Source of the DNA: Synechococcus sp. RCC307
GTDB taxonomy: Bacteria > Cyanobacteriota > Cyanobacteriia > PCC-6307 > Cyanobiaceae
Assembly (NCBI GenBank): GCA_000063525.1
Contig: CT978603.1
Span: 1,793,105 to 1,857,104 of the forward strand
DNA: 64,000 nt
Direction of reading: 5' to 3'
Part shown: one piece after another, positions 1 through 8,108 of the stretch
How the letters are laid out: each line of letters starts with the position of its first letter
How positions within the stretch are numbered: position 1 is the first letter of the stretch
Position numbers and translations under genes: made by a program
The notes under the pieces: generated by a model
Database searches by the model: none
Seen by the model: only the letters and a program-made list of their open reading frames with translations
Told to the model about the DNA's origin: nothing

Positions 1-843
1 GCGGCGCAATCCCGGAATCGGCATGGCCCCATGACTGCGGCACCAGCTCAGGGCCAAAGCCGCCGGTGAGATCTGATGGCACGCAGCCAGTTCAGCCATG
101 AGGGCTTGCAACGGCTTCAATGCCGGCAATAAACGCCGAAACAAGGCGCCCCGCGGCCCTCTGGGAAGCGGCCCATCGAGGCTCCAGCGGCCACTCAACA
201 GCCCCAAGGCCAAGGGGCTGTAGGCAATCAACTCAATGCCCAGCTCGCGGCACACCTCCAGCACACCACCAGGTGCCAAAGGCTCGGTGGCCAACAGCGA
301 AAACTGAACCTGAAGGCTGCTGATGCGCAAGCCGCGCTGCTGCAACAGGCCATGCCAGCGGCGCAAACGGCGGGGACCCATGTTGGAAATCCCCAGCTCA
401 GGCACCACGCCAGCCTCGACAAGATCGCCGAGACCTTGCAAGAGCGGACCCTCCTGCCACGGGGCATAGCGGGCGGTGCTCCAATGCAATTGCACCCGAT
501 CCAGACGCCCCTGGAGGCGAGCGCGGGAGGCTGCCAAGCCACGGTCAAAGCCGCGCCGGCCCCAGCGCCAAGGGAAGGGAGCGAGCTTGGTGGCCACCGT
601 GAGGCCATGGCGCTGATCAGGGGGCAAGGCAGCGATGGCTTGTCCCAACAAGCGCTCACTACGTCCGGCGTAGGCGCCGGTCCCGTAGGAATCAGCACTA
701 TCAAAAAAACGCACGCCAGCGGCAACTGCCGCGGCCACCGTGGCCTCAATCACCGGATCATCCCTTTGGGGTTCATACCCCCAAAGGAAGCGATTTCCCC
801 AAGCCCAAGTGCCGGCCCCCACTCCAGGCGCTTCAACCGCCAT
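1..843 (-). CDS. Aldo/keto reductase (3' end beyond window)
   Basis: NAD(P)H-dependent oxidoreductase of the aldo/keto reductase superfamily; substrate not predictable. The frame is open for 281 codons and runs off the left edge, so the C-terminus is missing. The expected catalytic tetrad is visible: Asp48 and Tyr53 in FFDSADSYGTG, Lys86 in VATKLAPFP and His120 in VQLHW. ELGISNM and ELIAYSPLALGLLSG are also family-typical. I chose the ATG at 843; an in-frame ATG at 870 would add nine residues. Both candidate starts lie in CATG sequences shared with ATGs of the divergent small gene. A plain dehydrogenase is ruled out by the barrel motif order. Confidence 0.9.
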   Translation of the reverse strand, partial: MAVEAPGVGAGTWAWGNRFLWGYEPQRDDPVIEATVAAAVAAGVRFFDSADSYGTGAYAGRSERLLGQAIAALPPDQRHGLTVATKLAPFPWRWGRRGFDRGLAASRARLQGRLDRVQLHWSTARYAPWQEGPLLQGLGDLVEAGVVPELGISNMGPRRLRRWHGLLQQRGLRISSLQVQFSLLATEPLAPGGVLEVCRELGIELIAYSPLALGLLSGRWSLDGPLPRGPRGALFRRLLPALKPLQALMAELAACHQISPAALALSWCRSHGAMPIPGLRR

Positions 844-1024
844 GATCAACTCCGATCCCGGCACCACCATGCAGGAACCAGCGGGCGCCCCCTCACCAAC
901 GCAGCAACCAGCGAGCGATGCCACCGCGAGCGAAGGCGATCGGGTGCTGTGTCAGCACTGCGGACGCACGGCCAACAACGGCCTGAGCTGCATTGGGATG
1001 TGCGTCGCTGACAACGAGTACTGA
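842..1024 (+). CDS. Small CxxC protein, possible zinc-binding
   Basis: A 60-residue protein with a low-complexity Pro/Ala/Thr-rich N-terminal half and a compact Cys-rich C-terminus: CQHCGRTANNGLSCIGMC, then VADNEY at the end. The four cysteines (CxxC plus CxxxC) suggest a small zinc or metal-binding module. I recall similar short proteins ending in a CxxxCVADxxY-like tail in picocyanobacteria, but no function. The start is ATG 842 or ATG 869; both overlap the divergent reductase start. It could be a redox or RNA-binding accessory factor; that is speculation. Confidence 0.6.
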   Translation: MINSDPGTTMQEPAGAPSPTQQPASDATASEGDRVLCQHCGRTANNGLSCIGMCVADNEY

Positions 1025-1057
1025 GGTGGCCACAATGCAGCACCTGTCCAGGGTGTT

Positions 1058-1546
1058 GTGAGAAACCAATGGGCCATCGCCATGGCGCTGATGGCAAGCC
1101 TGCTCGGCCAACCCGCCGCCGCCCAAGGGGACGGTCAATTGGTACTGGAACCCAAGAGCTGCCAGCGCAGCCGCATGATGAACAAGCTCAAGCGGCAACC
1201 CAACCAAGGCCCTTGTGCCCGAGTTGTGCTTGAGCAGGTCGATGGCAACTACATCACCGTCTCCTTTTTGGCGCGAGGCAGCGAGCGAGGCAGCAGCAAC
1301 AGCCTCAGCCTGGGGGGAACCACCACCACACCCTTGAGCTGCCGGCTGAACAAGTGCCGGCTAAGCCAACCGTTGCAGCTGGAGCTCGATAACGCCAAAG
1401 AGGTGGCGTATGACAGCGAAGGAATTGAGAGTTCTCTGCCCAGTGCCTGGCCGGCCGTGGGGAGCTGTCAGCTCAGTCCGGAGGCCATCAGCTGCTCAGC
1501 ACGCTCGATGTTTAAGGCCGAATGGCAGGCCGAAGCGAGTTTTTAA
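1058..1546 (+). CDS. Secreted hypothetical protein with paired cysteines
   Basis: A 162-residue protein starting at GTG 1058, 33 bases after the small CxxC gene on the same strand. Residues 1-22 form a signal peptide (hydrophobic stretch AIAMALMASLLGQ, then PAAAQ with an A-x-A cleavage site). The mature part has six cysteines (near residues 35, 53, 94, 100, 137 and 146), consistent with disulfides in the periplasm. No enzyme motif is visible and I do not recognise the family. The next gene is convergent, with its stop eight bases downstream. Confidence 0.65.
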   Translation: MRNQWAIAMALMASLLGQPAAAQGDGQLVLEPKSCQRSRMMNKLKRQPNQGPCARVVLEQVDGNYITVSFLARGSERGSSNSLSLGGTTTTPLSCRLNKCRLSQPLQLELDNAKEVAYDSEGIESSLPSAWPAVGSCQLSPEAISCSARSMFKAEWQAEASF

Positions 1547-1553
1547 AACCGCC

Positions 1554-1889
1554 CTACTGCTGGGAAAGACCCTCGCCATACCAGGCTTCGCCAAGCTGCC
1601 AGCGCACCAGCGGGCCATCGGAGCTGGCCACCACTTTGAGATTTTGCCCCTGGCGGCTGTAGCCATAGGCGCAGTAGCCCGAACCGGTGCCACTGCAGGT
1701 GATCAAGGCCGGAATCCTCTGCTTGAGATGGCTCTGGCGAGGCGAGAGCGGCTCGCTAGTTTGCGCCTCGCGGGACACACTCCAACCGCTTGTGAGCAGC
1801 TGATGATGCACCTGAGGCATTGGCGTCCCCACCTGCAACGCAGGCGTTTGGGCCATCAGCAGTGGTGCCACCAGAACGAGCAGGTCCAC
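1554..1889 (-). CDS. Small secreted hypothetical protein
   Basis: A 111-residue protein starting at GTG 1889; an in-frame TGA lies just upstream, so no longer start exists. The N-terminus (LLVLVAPLLMAQTPA) is a short hydrophobic export signal ending in A-x-T-P-A. The mature part is rich in Gln and Ser, carries a GTGSGYCAYGYSRQG segment and two cysteines, and ends in SQQ. No known domain is recognised. It is convergent with the preceding secreted protein gene; both are probably envelope proteins. Confidence 0.6.
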   Translation of the reverse strand: MDLLVLVAPLLMAQTPALQVGTPMPQVHHQLLTSGWSVSREAQTSEPLSPRQSHLKQRIPALITCSGTGSGYCAYGYSRQGQNLKVVASSDGPLVRWQLGEAWYGEGLSQQ

Positions 1890-1987
1890 GGATGATCCTC
1901 ATGAGACGCATCCCATTGATGGCCAAGATTTCCGCTCGCTGATGGGAAAAACAGGTTTTTGTCGCAATTTGGGTCTCAGCTGACCCA

Positions 1988-2058
1988 AGGCGGCACCCAG
2001 ATTCGAACTGGGGATAAAGGATTTGCAGTCCTCTGCCTTACCACTTGGCCATGCCGCC
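1988..2058 (-). tRNA. trnC: tRNA-Cys (GCA)
   Basis: The minus strand folds as a complete cloverleaf of 71 bases: acceptor GGCGGCA paired with TGCCGCC, anticodon loop CTGCAAA with GCA, T-loop TTCGAAT, and discriminator T as expected for tRNA-Cys. CCA is not encoded. It lies antisense, directly upstream of the LpxB-related gene. Confidence 0.97.
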
Positions 2059-2102
2059 GGCCGGGGAGCAAACTCCCGAAAACGGATCGTATCAGCCGCT
2101 CC

Positions 2103-3317
2103 ATGCCCACCAATCGCCTGCTGGTGCTGAGCAATGGCCATGGGGAAGACCTCATCGCCCGCCGCATTCTTGAGCCGCTGCAACGGCTCGAGCCCTGCTT
2201 GGCAATCGCTGTGCTGCCCCTGGTGGGGCAGGGCAGCAGCTACCGGCAGCTGGAGGGCATCAGCGCCATAGGGCCTCGGCTCACCTTGCCCAGCGGCGGA
2301 TTTAGCAACCAAAGCGCAGGGGGCTTGGCGCAAGACCTCAAAGCCGGCCTGCTGGGCAACACCTGGAAGCAGTGGCAAAGCCTGCGGCAGTGGAGCCATC
2401 AAGGCGGCCGGATCTTGGCGGTGGGCGACCTGCTCCCCTTGGCCATGGCCTGGGCCAGCGGCTTGCCTTACGGCTTCATCGGCACCCCGAAAAGCGATTA
2501 CACCTGGAGTAGCGGACCGGGATCCGCCTGGCCAGCCGACACCTACCACCGCTGCAAAGGCAGCGAATGGGATCCCTGGGAATGGGCCTTGATGCAAGGC
2601 AGCCACTGCCGGCTGGTGATCTGCCGCGACCGGCTGACAGCGCGGGGCCTGCGCCGCCATGGCGTGCGCGCACTGGCCCCTGGCAATCCAATGATGGATG
2701 GCTTCCTGCCCCGCTCGATTCCGGCTTCCCTGACAGGCCTTCGGCGCCTGCTGCTGCTGCCCGGCTCACGGGCACCGGAAGCCCGGCGCAACCTGCGGCG
2801 CCTGCTCAAAGCGCTGCCACCATCGAGCGAGCATGTGCTGCTGCTGGCCTGCGGACATCAGCCCGATGACGCCAGCCTGCGGGCCCTGATGGAGCCCCTC
2901 GGTTACCAACACACTGAGGTCCCGGCTGGCAGCGATGCCGATGCGGCCTGGAACGGACCCGGCGGCTTGTTGCTGCTCGGCCGCGGCCGCTTTGAAACCT
3001 GGGCCCCCTGGGCCGAGCTGGGCCTGGCCTGCGCCGGCACCGCCACCGAACAATTGGTGGGCCTGGGCTGCCCGGCCCTCTCGCTGCCAGGTCAAGGCCC
3101 GCAGTTCAAGCGCGGCTTTGCCGAACGCCAAAGCCGCCTGCTTGGCGGGGCCGTGCGGGTGTGCCAGAGCCCCGAGGCGTTGGCCGCTGGGTTGCAGCTC
3201 TTGCTCAACGAGCCACAACTGCGCGCAGAACTTGGGCGGATTGGGCGCCGCCGCATGGGGCCAGCCGGCGGCAGCCTCGCCAGCGCCCAAGCGATTCAGC
3301 ACCACCTCTTGCCCTAG
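2103..3317 (+). CDS. Lipid-A-disaccharide-synthase-related glycosyltransferase
   Basis: A 404-residue GT-B-type protein distantly related to LpxB, of a kind widespread in cyanobacteria where its acceptor is unknown. It opens with LLVLSNGHGEDLIARRI, the hallmark of this subfamily, and has LLLLPGSRAPEARRN in the middle and a nucleotide-sugar-binding type segment GLACAGTATEQLVGLG near residue 310. The frame stays open upstream across the antisense tRNA-Cys, so ATG 2103 (MPTNRLLVLSNG) is the first sensible start. True LpxB acts on UDP-diacylglucosamine; that activity should not be assumed here. Its stop lies five bases from the convergent exonuclease stop. Confidence 0.8.
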   Translation: MPTNRLLVLSNGHGEDLIARRILEPLQRLEPCLAIAVLPLVGQGSSYRQLEGISAIGPRLTLPSGGFSNQSAGGLAQDLKAGLLGNTWKQWQSLRQWSHQGGRILAVGDLLPLAMAWASGLPYGFIGTPKSDYTWSSGPGSAWPADTYHRCKGSEWDPWEWALMQGSHCRLVICRDRLTARGLRRHGVRALAPGNPMMDGFLPRSIPASLTGLRRLLLLPGSRAPEARRNLRRLLKALPPSSEHVLLLACGHQPDDASLRALMEPLGYQHTEVPAGSDADAAWNGPGGLLLLGRGRFETWAPWAELGLACAGTATEQLVGLGCPALSLPGQGPQFKRGFAERQSRLLGGAVRVCQSPEALAAGLQLLLNEPQLRAELGRIGRRRMGPAGGSLASAQAIQHHLLP

Positions 3318-3322
3318 GCCAC

Positions 3323-3976
3323 TCAGGCGCGGTGCTCAAAGATTGAGCCGTATTGGAAGCGGTCGAGATCAGAGAACACGGGAATGCAGAGAAAGCAGCG
3401 CTGCGCCAAGCTCCAGCGCTCCTCCCGCACCAGCATCTGCTCGAGGCGGTCACGGGCCGGCAGCAAATACCGCACATCGTTGGCGGCGTAGGCCAGCTGT
3501 TGCTCGCTGAGCTCCTCGACCCGGCCCCAATCACTGCTTTGGGCCTGCTTGTCGAGATCCACGCCCACCAGCTCACTCACCACAGCCGCCAACCCATGAC
3601 GGGGGCTGTAGGTGCGCGCCAGGCGGCTTGCCACCTTGGTACAGAAGATCGGATTCACCGCAATCCCAAGGCCACTGGCCATCGCTGCCACATCGAAGCG
3701 GGCGTAATGGAACACCTTCTCGATGCCGGTGGCTTCCATCAGCTCTTTCAGCAGCGGGGCTTCGCTCTGGCCACGGGCGATACGAATGCAGCACACCCGG
3801 TCCTGGTCATCGCAGATCTGAACCAAGCAGAGGCGGTCGCGGCCATGGATGAGACCCATGGCTTCGGTGTCAACCGCCAAAGCCTTTGCATTTTTGTAAT
3901 GTCCGAACCACTCAGGGCTGAGATCCCCGTCAAAGACAGCGAAGTGGGTGGGTGAAGCGGGGATGTCTTGGGGCAT
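3323..3976 (-). CDS. RNase D-like DEDDy 3'-5' exonuclease
   Basis: A 217-residue single-domain exonuclease for RNA 3' trimming. The four metal-binding acids and the tyrosine are all present: Asp36 and Glu38 in AVDTEAMGL, Asp95 in YARFDVAAM, and Tyr163 with Asp167 in YAANDVRYL. It lacks the HRDC domains of E. coli RNase D (about 375 residues), like many cyanobacterial and plant family members. Likely substrates are tRNA or other structured RNA precursors (family knowledge). Confidence 0.88.
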   Translation of the reverse strand: MPQDIPASPTHFAVFDGDLSPEWFGHYKNAKALAVDTEAMGLIHGRDRLCLVQICDDQDRVCCIRIARGQSEAPLLKELMEATGIEKVFHYARFDVAAMASGLGIAVNPIFCTKVASRLARTYSPRHGLAAVVSELVGVDLDKQAQSSDWGRVEELSEQQLAYAANDVRYLLPARDRLEQMLVREERWSLAQRCFLCIPVFSDLDRFQYGSIFEHRA

Positions 3977-4083
3977 CGGCAGGGCAAATCAGCCCCAATC
4001 TGCCCGATGACTCGGCTATCTCACTTGAAAATCAAAACGAGACTGGGTTAGTGCTCGTTCAGAGCAAAACCACACGATCGGCC

Positions 4084-4503
4084 ATGTCGCACCGGCGAGC
4101 CCAAGCCAACCATGGCTTGAATGACATCAAACGCTTCTTTGATCAGCCCCCGCTCCAGTACCTCGGACTGGAACTGGCCGTCTGCTGGATCCTCGACTGC
4201 CTGCTGGCAGCCGATTCCTATCCAACAGCCCTGATGAATCTGCTGGCCGAGCGCCATCCGCGCCTGCGTCTGTCGGAAACCGTGCTGCAGCAAGCGATTG
4301 CCTTCCTTGACCAGCAAGGCGCCATTGGCAGCTACTCCCAGCGCTGCCCCAGCCGCGGTCGCCCCCGCCGCATGCTGCACCTGGAGGAGTCCTACCGGGC
4401 CGAAGCTGAAGAGCTCATGCCCGCCTGGCATCGCTGGCTGAAGGACACCGAGTCCACCTCGGCTGCTCCCCAGAAGGTCACAGCAGAAGTGCTGAGCCGT
4501 TGA
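4084..4503 (+). CDS. PadR-like winged-helix regulator (Pex-like)
   Basis: A 139-residue protein whose centre matches the PadR pattern: a helix with LDCLLAADSYPTALMNLL, a recognition-helix region with VLQQAIAFLDQQGAI, and the wing motif RGRPRRMLHLEESYRAEAEEL. In Synechococcus elongatus the related Pex protein represses kaiA and lengthens the circadian period; assigning that role here is inference. The clock-related ldpA also lies in this window at about 38 kb. I start at ATG 4084 (MSHRRAQ); GTG 4051 upstream in frame would give a longer N-terminus. Confidence 0.65.
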   Translation: MSHRRAQANHGLNDIKRFFDQPPLQYLGLELAVCWILDCLLAADSYPTALMNLLAERHPRLRLSETVLQQAIAFLDQQGAIGSYSQRCPSRGRPRRMLHLEESYRAEAEELMPAWHRWLKDTESTSAAPQKVTAEVLSR

Positions 4504-4508
4504 GAATG

Positions 4509-4527
4509 GCGGGGCTCAAAGCCCCGC
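4509..4527 (+). other. Hairpin abutting a start codon
   Basis: A perfect 8-bp inverted repeat, GCGGGGCT / AGCCCCGC with a three-base loop, ends one base before the ATG at 4529. There is no T-run, so it is not an ordinary terminator of the upstream gene. In the mRNA it would occupy the ribosome-binding region of the next gene. Confidence 0.5.
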
Positions 4528-4528
4528 A

Positions 4529-5083
4529 ATGGATCCTGTTCTCAGCTCCACGCTGCTGCTCACCTCGCTGATGGGCATTGGCCTGGGTTTCTTTCTCAGG
4601 GCCGCCAGCAAGGACCGCACCACCACGGTGGATGTCAACAGCTCCCGGCCTCCTGTGGAGGTTCTCGATGGCCTCAACCACTGGCTGCTAGCTCGAGGCT
4701 GGCAAGCCAGTGGGGGCGACCCAGAACGCCAGGTGATGCGCTTTGAAGGCGCTGTGGCCTCCAGCCTGCCGCTAGCCCTGCTGCTCAGCAGCCTGGGCGC
4801 CGTGGGTGCCGCGAGCCTGGGGCTCGTTTTGCGTCAGTTGCTCCCCCAACTTGGCTTCTGGCCCCTGCTCCTGGCTCTGCTGGGACCCATGGCTGGCCTG
4901 CTGTATCGCCGCAAGGCCGAGCGCGTTGAAACCTTTGAGCTGCGGCTGCTGCCGCCCCAGGACTTCTGCCCCACAAGCTTGAGGCTCAGGGGACACCGGG
5001 ATGAATTGATTGCCGTCGAGCAAGAACTCGGTCGCCCACTGAATCTCCACAGCGATGGCGAGTTACTGAGTTCCCCGGTTTAA
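4529..5083 (+). CDS. Cofactor assembly of complex C subunit B (CCB2/CCB4 family)
   Basis: A 184-residue thylakoid membrane protein of the CCB2/CCB4 family, which helps attach heme ci covalently to cytochrome b6 of the b6f complex. Visible features are an N-terminal membrane segment (residues 5-24, LSSTLLLTSLMGIGLGFFLRA), a following RAASKDRTT stretch typical of the family, and two closely spaced membrane segments around residues 75-128. The C-terminal part is soluble. The start at ATG 4529 gives MDPVLSSTLLL. Translation may be limited by the hairpin just upstream. Confidence 0.8.
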   Translation: MDPVLSSTLLLTSLMGIGLGFFLRAASKDRTTTVDVNSSRPPVEVLDGLNHWLLARGWQASGGDPERQVMRFEGAVASSLPLALLLSSLGAVGAASLGLVLRQLLPQLGFWPLLLALLGPMAGLLYRRKAERVETFELRLLPPQDFCPTSLRLRGHRDELIAVEQELGRPLNLHSDGELLSSPV

Positions 5084-5143
5084 GGCAATTGCCTTTGCAA
5101 ATCAGATTTAACCGGGCAGCATGGGGGACCCATTTTGATTCCC

Positions 5144-5989
5144 ATGGGTCGCATCGCTCTGCTCTTGGGCGGCTTTCTGTTGCTAGCCACCCCTGCCCAA
5201 GCAGGACTCATGGACTTGCTCGACAGCATCGAATCGCCCCTGCAAGAAAGCCCTGAGTTACCACCGTTGCCGGACGAACCCGGCAAAGGCAAAAACTGGA
5301 TTGGCACGGAGATCCCCAAACCCGATCTACCGATCTTGGTGCTGGCAGGCCATGCCGATTCCCAGAGGATGGCTGGCTCTGGCACCCCTGGACGCGCCGT
5401 TGGCATGCGCGGTGCCCGGCCCATGCAGCCCGGCATCACCGATGAGCTGTTCTGGAACCTGCTCACCGCCAAAGCGGTTGTGGCCGAGGGCCAGCGGCAA
5501 GGGTTGAAGATGCGCTTCTACGACCCCGGCGTGCGCACCATTCGCGATTCCGATGATCCACGCACCAACTGGAGCGTGGGTCGTGAGCATGTCTCAAACG
5601 GCGGATACGCCGTTGAAATTCACTACGACGCCTACTCACCCCATGGCATCGGCCCCGGCATCATCCCGGCGGTGCTCTATGGCTTCTCGGTGATGGATGA
5701 AGCCCTAGCTGAGGAATTTGGCGCTTACCCCTATGACTACCGGGGCATGCTCGGAGGCCCCCGCCGCGGCGTGGCGATGCTGGAAATTGGCCAGCTGGAA
5801 GGGGCGCTGGAAGCCGGGCTCCGCAATCCCTCCACGCGCCAACAATCGCTTCAAACCATTGCTCGCCGCGTGGTGCGAGCGCTCCGGCAGGGGATGGTCT
5901 TAGCCAACAGCCCCGTGGAGGGCACAACGCTGCTCAAGGGCAGCATCACCGAGCCAGTCCTGGGGCCTCGTGAAGACGTCAGTGAGTAG
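5144..5989 (+). CDS. Secreted N-acetylmuramoyl-L-alanine-amidase-like protein
   Basis: A 281-residue exported protein. ATG 5144 gives a clean signal peptide ([19 protein letters not shown], cleavage after AQA); TTG 5135 would add three residues. It resembles zinc amidases of the Amidase_3 fold: His70 in [10 protein letters not shown] could replace the usual GHGG histidine, Glu158/His160 in [10 protein letters not shown] the second ligand site, and Glu214 in [10 protein letters not shown] the catalytic glutamate. The match is by motif order only, so the peptidoglycan amidase role is inference. The last 90 bases overlap the convergent hemF gene. Confidence 0.6.
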   Translation: MGRIALLLGGFLLLATPAQAGLMDLLDSIESPLQESPELPPLPDEPGKGKNWIGTEIPKPDLPILVLAGHADSQRMAGSGTPGRAVGMRGARPMQPGITDELFWNLLTAKAVVAEGQRQGLKMRFYDPGVRTIRDSDDPRTNWSVGREHVSNGGYAVEIHYDAYSPHGIGPGIIPAVLYGFSVMDEALAEEFGAYPYDYRGMLGGPRRGVAMLEIGQLEGALEAGLRNPSTRQQSLQTIARRVVRALRQGMVLANSPVEGTTLLKGSITEPVLGPREDVSE

Positions 5990-6940
5990 GGCCTCTCGGC
6001 TGCCCTCTTGAGCGGTGTAGCCATATTCCCAACGAACCAACGGTGGCAGCGACATCAGGATGGATTCAGTGCGGCCATTGGTCTGCAGACCAAAAATCGT
6101 GCCGCGGTCGAACACCAGGTTGAACTCCACGTAACGGCCGCGGCGGTAGAGCTGGAACTGGCGCTCGCGATCCCCATAGCTGAGTCCTTTGCGCCGCTCA
6201 GCGATCGGCACGTAGCTGGGCAAAAAGGCGTTGCCACAGGCAGACGCCAGCTGGAACAGGCTCTCCCAATCGCGCTCAGGAACCTGCTCGCTGCCGACAG
6301 CAGCAGCTGGACCCTGGGCATCAGGGCCTTTGTAAATGGCACCGCCGGGGGATTGGTAGTCATAAAAAATGCCGCCAATGCCGCGGGTCTCATTGCGGTG
6401 CTTCAAGAAGAAGTACTCGTCGCACCAGGGCTTGAACACCGGGTAATAGGCCGGGTTCACGCTGTCGCAAGCCCCCTTGAGGGTCTGGTGGAAATGCTTG
6501 GCGTCCTCCAGGAAGGGGTAGTAGGGGGTGAGATCGGCGCCGCCGCCAAACCACCACACCGGACCGGCTTCGAAGTAGCGGTAATTGAGGTGAACCGTGG
6601 GGATATAGGGGTTACGTGGGTGCAACACCATCGACGTTCCCACCGCATACCAGGGATGGCCCGCCGCTTCAGGCCTCTGATTGAGGATGGAGGGAGGCAG
6701 GTTTTTGCCCTGCACCTCGGAGAAATTCACACCGCCTTGCTCGAGCAGTGAGCCTTCGCGCAGAACCCTGGAGCGACCGCCGCCGCCTTCGGGGCGAACC
6801 CAGCTCTCCTCTTGGAAGCGACCGTCCCCATCGAGCTGCTCCAGCCCAGTACAAATGCTGTCTTGCAGCCCCATCAACAGGGCCTTCATACGGCTGCGGG
6901 AATCAGCAGGCGGGGTAACGGCGCTCAAAGGAACCTGCAC
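5900..6940 (-). CDS. hemF: Coproporphyrinogen III oxidase, oxygen-dependent
   Basis: Converts coproporphyrinogen III to protoporphyrinogen IX with O2, feeding heme and chlorophyll synthesis. Strong HemF signatures are visible: [51 protein letters not shown] and [16 protein letters not shown]. The frame is open to 7123 but that would invade the divergent mrp gene; GTG 6940 gives a 346-residue protein that begins shortly before the conserved [10 protein letters not shown] helix and has an AAAAGG upstream. The 3' end overlaps the amidase-like gene tail to tail by 90 bases. Confidence 0.94.
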   Translation of the reverse strand: MQVPLSAVTPPADSRSRMKALLMGLQDSICTGLEQLDGDGRFQEESWVRPEGGGGRSRVLREGSLLEQGGVNFSEVQGKNLPPSILNQRPEAAGHPWYAVGTSMVLHPRNPYIPTVHLNYRYFEAGPVWWFGGGADLTPYYPFLEDAKHFHQTLKGACDSVNPAYYPVFKPWCDEYFFLKHRNETRGIGGIFYDYQSPGGAIYKGPDAQGPAAAVGSEQVPERDWESLFQLASACGNAFLPSYVPIAERRKGLSYGDRERQFQLYRRGRYVEFNLVFDRGTIFGLQTNGRTESILMSLPPLVRWEYGYTAQEGSREALLTDVFTRPQDWLGDAALEQRCALHGAVG

Positions 6941-7033
6941 AGCAGTAGCCCAACACCTTTTCAGTTGACCGGTGCCGCCGGCAAGTGTCTGTAAGGGGCT
7001 GTCACTAGGATCCGGCGCCAGAGACTCAACCCC

Positions 7034-8104
7034 ATGGCCAGCCAGCAGGACGCGCTCAGCCAGCTCGCTGAGCTGACCGATGCCGGCAGCGGCCGCAGCT
7101 TGGTGGAGCTCGGCTGGATTCAAGGACTCAGGCTGGAGGGCAACCGGGCGGTGTTTCGCCTAGCGCTTCCAGGCTTTGCCCAGAGTCAACGCGACAGCAT
7201 TGCGTCGGAGGCGCGCAGCCGCCTCGAAGCCCTCGACGGCATTGACAGCGTGCAAATCGAACTAGCCCAGCCTGGCGAGGGAGCACCCATTGGTGCCGCC
7301 GGCCATGGCCAAAGTCAGCCGCGCCAACCCATTGAGGGCGTTAAGCAGGTGATTGCTGTGAGCAGCGGCAAAGGCGGAGTAGGGAAAAGCACCGTGGCCG
7401 TCAACTTGGCTTGCGCCCTGGCGCAACAAGGCCTGCGCGTTGGCCTACTCGATGCGGACATCTACGGGCCCAATGCCCCCACCATGCTCGGCGTTGCCGA
7501 TCGCACCCCCGAGGTAGAAGGCGAGGGTGAGAGTCAACGGCTGACACCGATTGAGAGCTGTGGGCTGGCGATGGTGTCGATGGGTCTGCTGATTGGCCCC
7601 GATCAACCGGTGATCTGGCGCGGCCCAATGCTGAACGGGATCATCCGCCAATTCCTCTATCAAGTGGATTGGGGCGAACGCGATGTGCTGGTGGTGGACC
7701 TGCCGCCAGGCACCGGTGATGCCCAACTGAGCCTGGCGCAGGCGGTTCCCATGGCGGGCGTTGTCGTGGTGACGACGCCCCAGCAGGTGGCGCTGCAGGA
7801 CGCGCGCCGCGGCCTAGCGATGTTCCAGCAGATGGGCATTCCCGTGCTGGGGGTGGTGGAGAACATGAGTTGGTTTGCTCCCCCCGAGCTGCCCGAGCAG
7901 CGTTACGCCATTTTTGGCAGTGGTGGTGGGCGCCAACTGGCCGATGAAAGCCAGGTGCCATTGCTGGGCCAAATCCCGATCGAACTGCCGGTGCAACAGG
8001 GGGGAGACAGTGGCCGCCCTGTCACGATCAGCCAGCCAGACAGTGTCACTGCGGCAGTCTTCAAGAACCTGGCCAGCGGCCTGATAGCTGCGCTCAAGAT
8101 CTGA
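7034..8104 (+). CDS. mrp: Mrp/NBP35-type P-loop ATPase, Fe-S carrier family
   Basis: A 356-residue protein with an N-terminal MIP18/DUF59-type domain (about residues 1-85) and a deviant Walker A ATPase domain with [10 protein letters not shown] at 111-120, [10 protein letters not shown] and [15 protein letters not shown]. Family members deliver iron-sulfur clusters to apoproteins. The usual C-terminal CxxC that bridges a cluster between two subunits is missing: the site reads [16 protein letters not shown], with no cysteine after it. It is divergent from hemF and followed four bases later by rodA. Confidence 0.9.
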   Translation: MASQQDALSQLAELTDAGSGRSLVELGWIQGLRLEGNRAVFRLALPGFAQSQRDSIASEARSRLEALDGIDSVQIELAQPGEGAPIGAAGHGQSQPRQPIEGVKQVIAVSSGKGGVGKSTVAVNLACALAQQGLRVGLLDADIYGPNAPTMLGVADRTPEVEGEGESQRLTPIESCGLAMVSMGLLIGPDQPVIWRGPMLNGIIRQFLYQVDWGERDVLVVDLPPGTGDAQLSLAQAVPMAGVVVVTTPQQVALQDARRGLAMFQQMGIPVLGVVENMSWFAPPELPEQRYAIFGSGGGRQLADESQVPLLGQIPIELPVQQGGDSGRPVTISQPDSVTAAVFKNLASGLIAALKI

Positions 8105-8108
8105 CCCG

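Noticed and set aside
1899-2660. 253-codon minus frame across tRNA-Cys
   Set aside because: It would read through the tRNA and most of the LpxB-related gene's N-terminus; no domain is visible.
6941-7123. Longer N-terminus for hemF
   Set aside because: It would overlap the divergent mrp coding region by 90 bases, and the added residues do not match the family.
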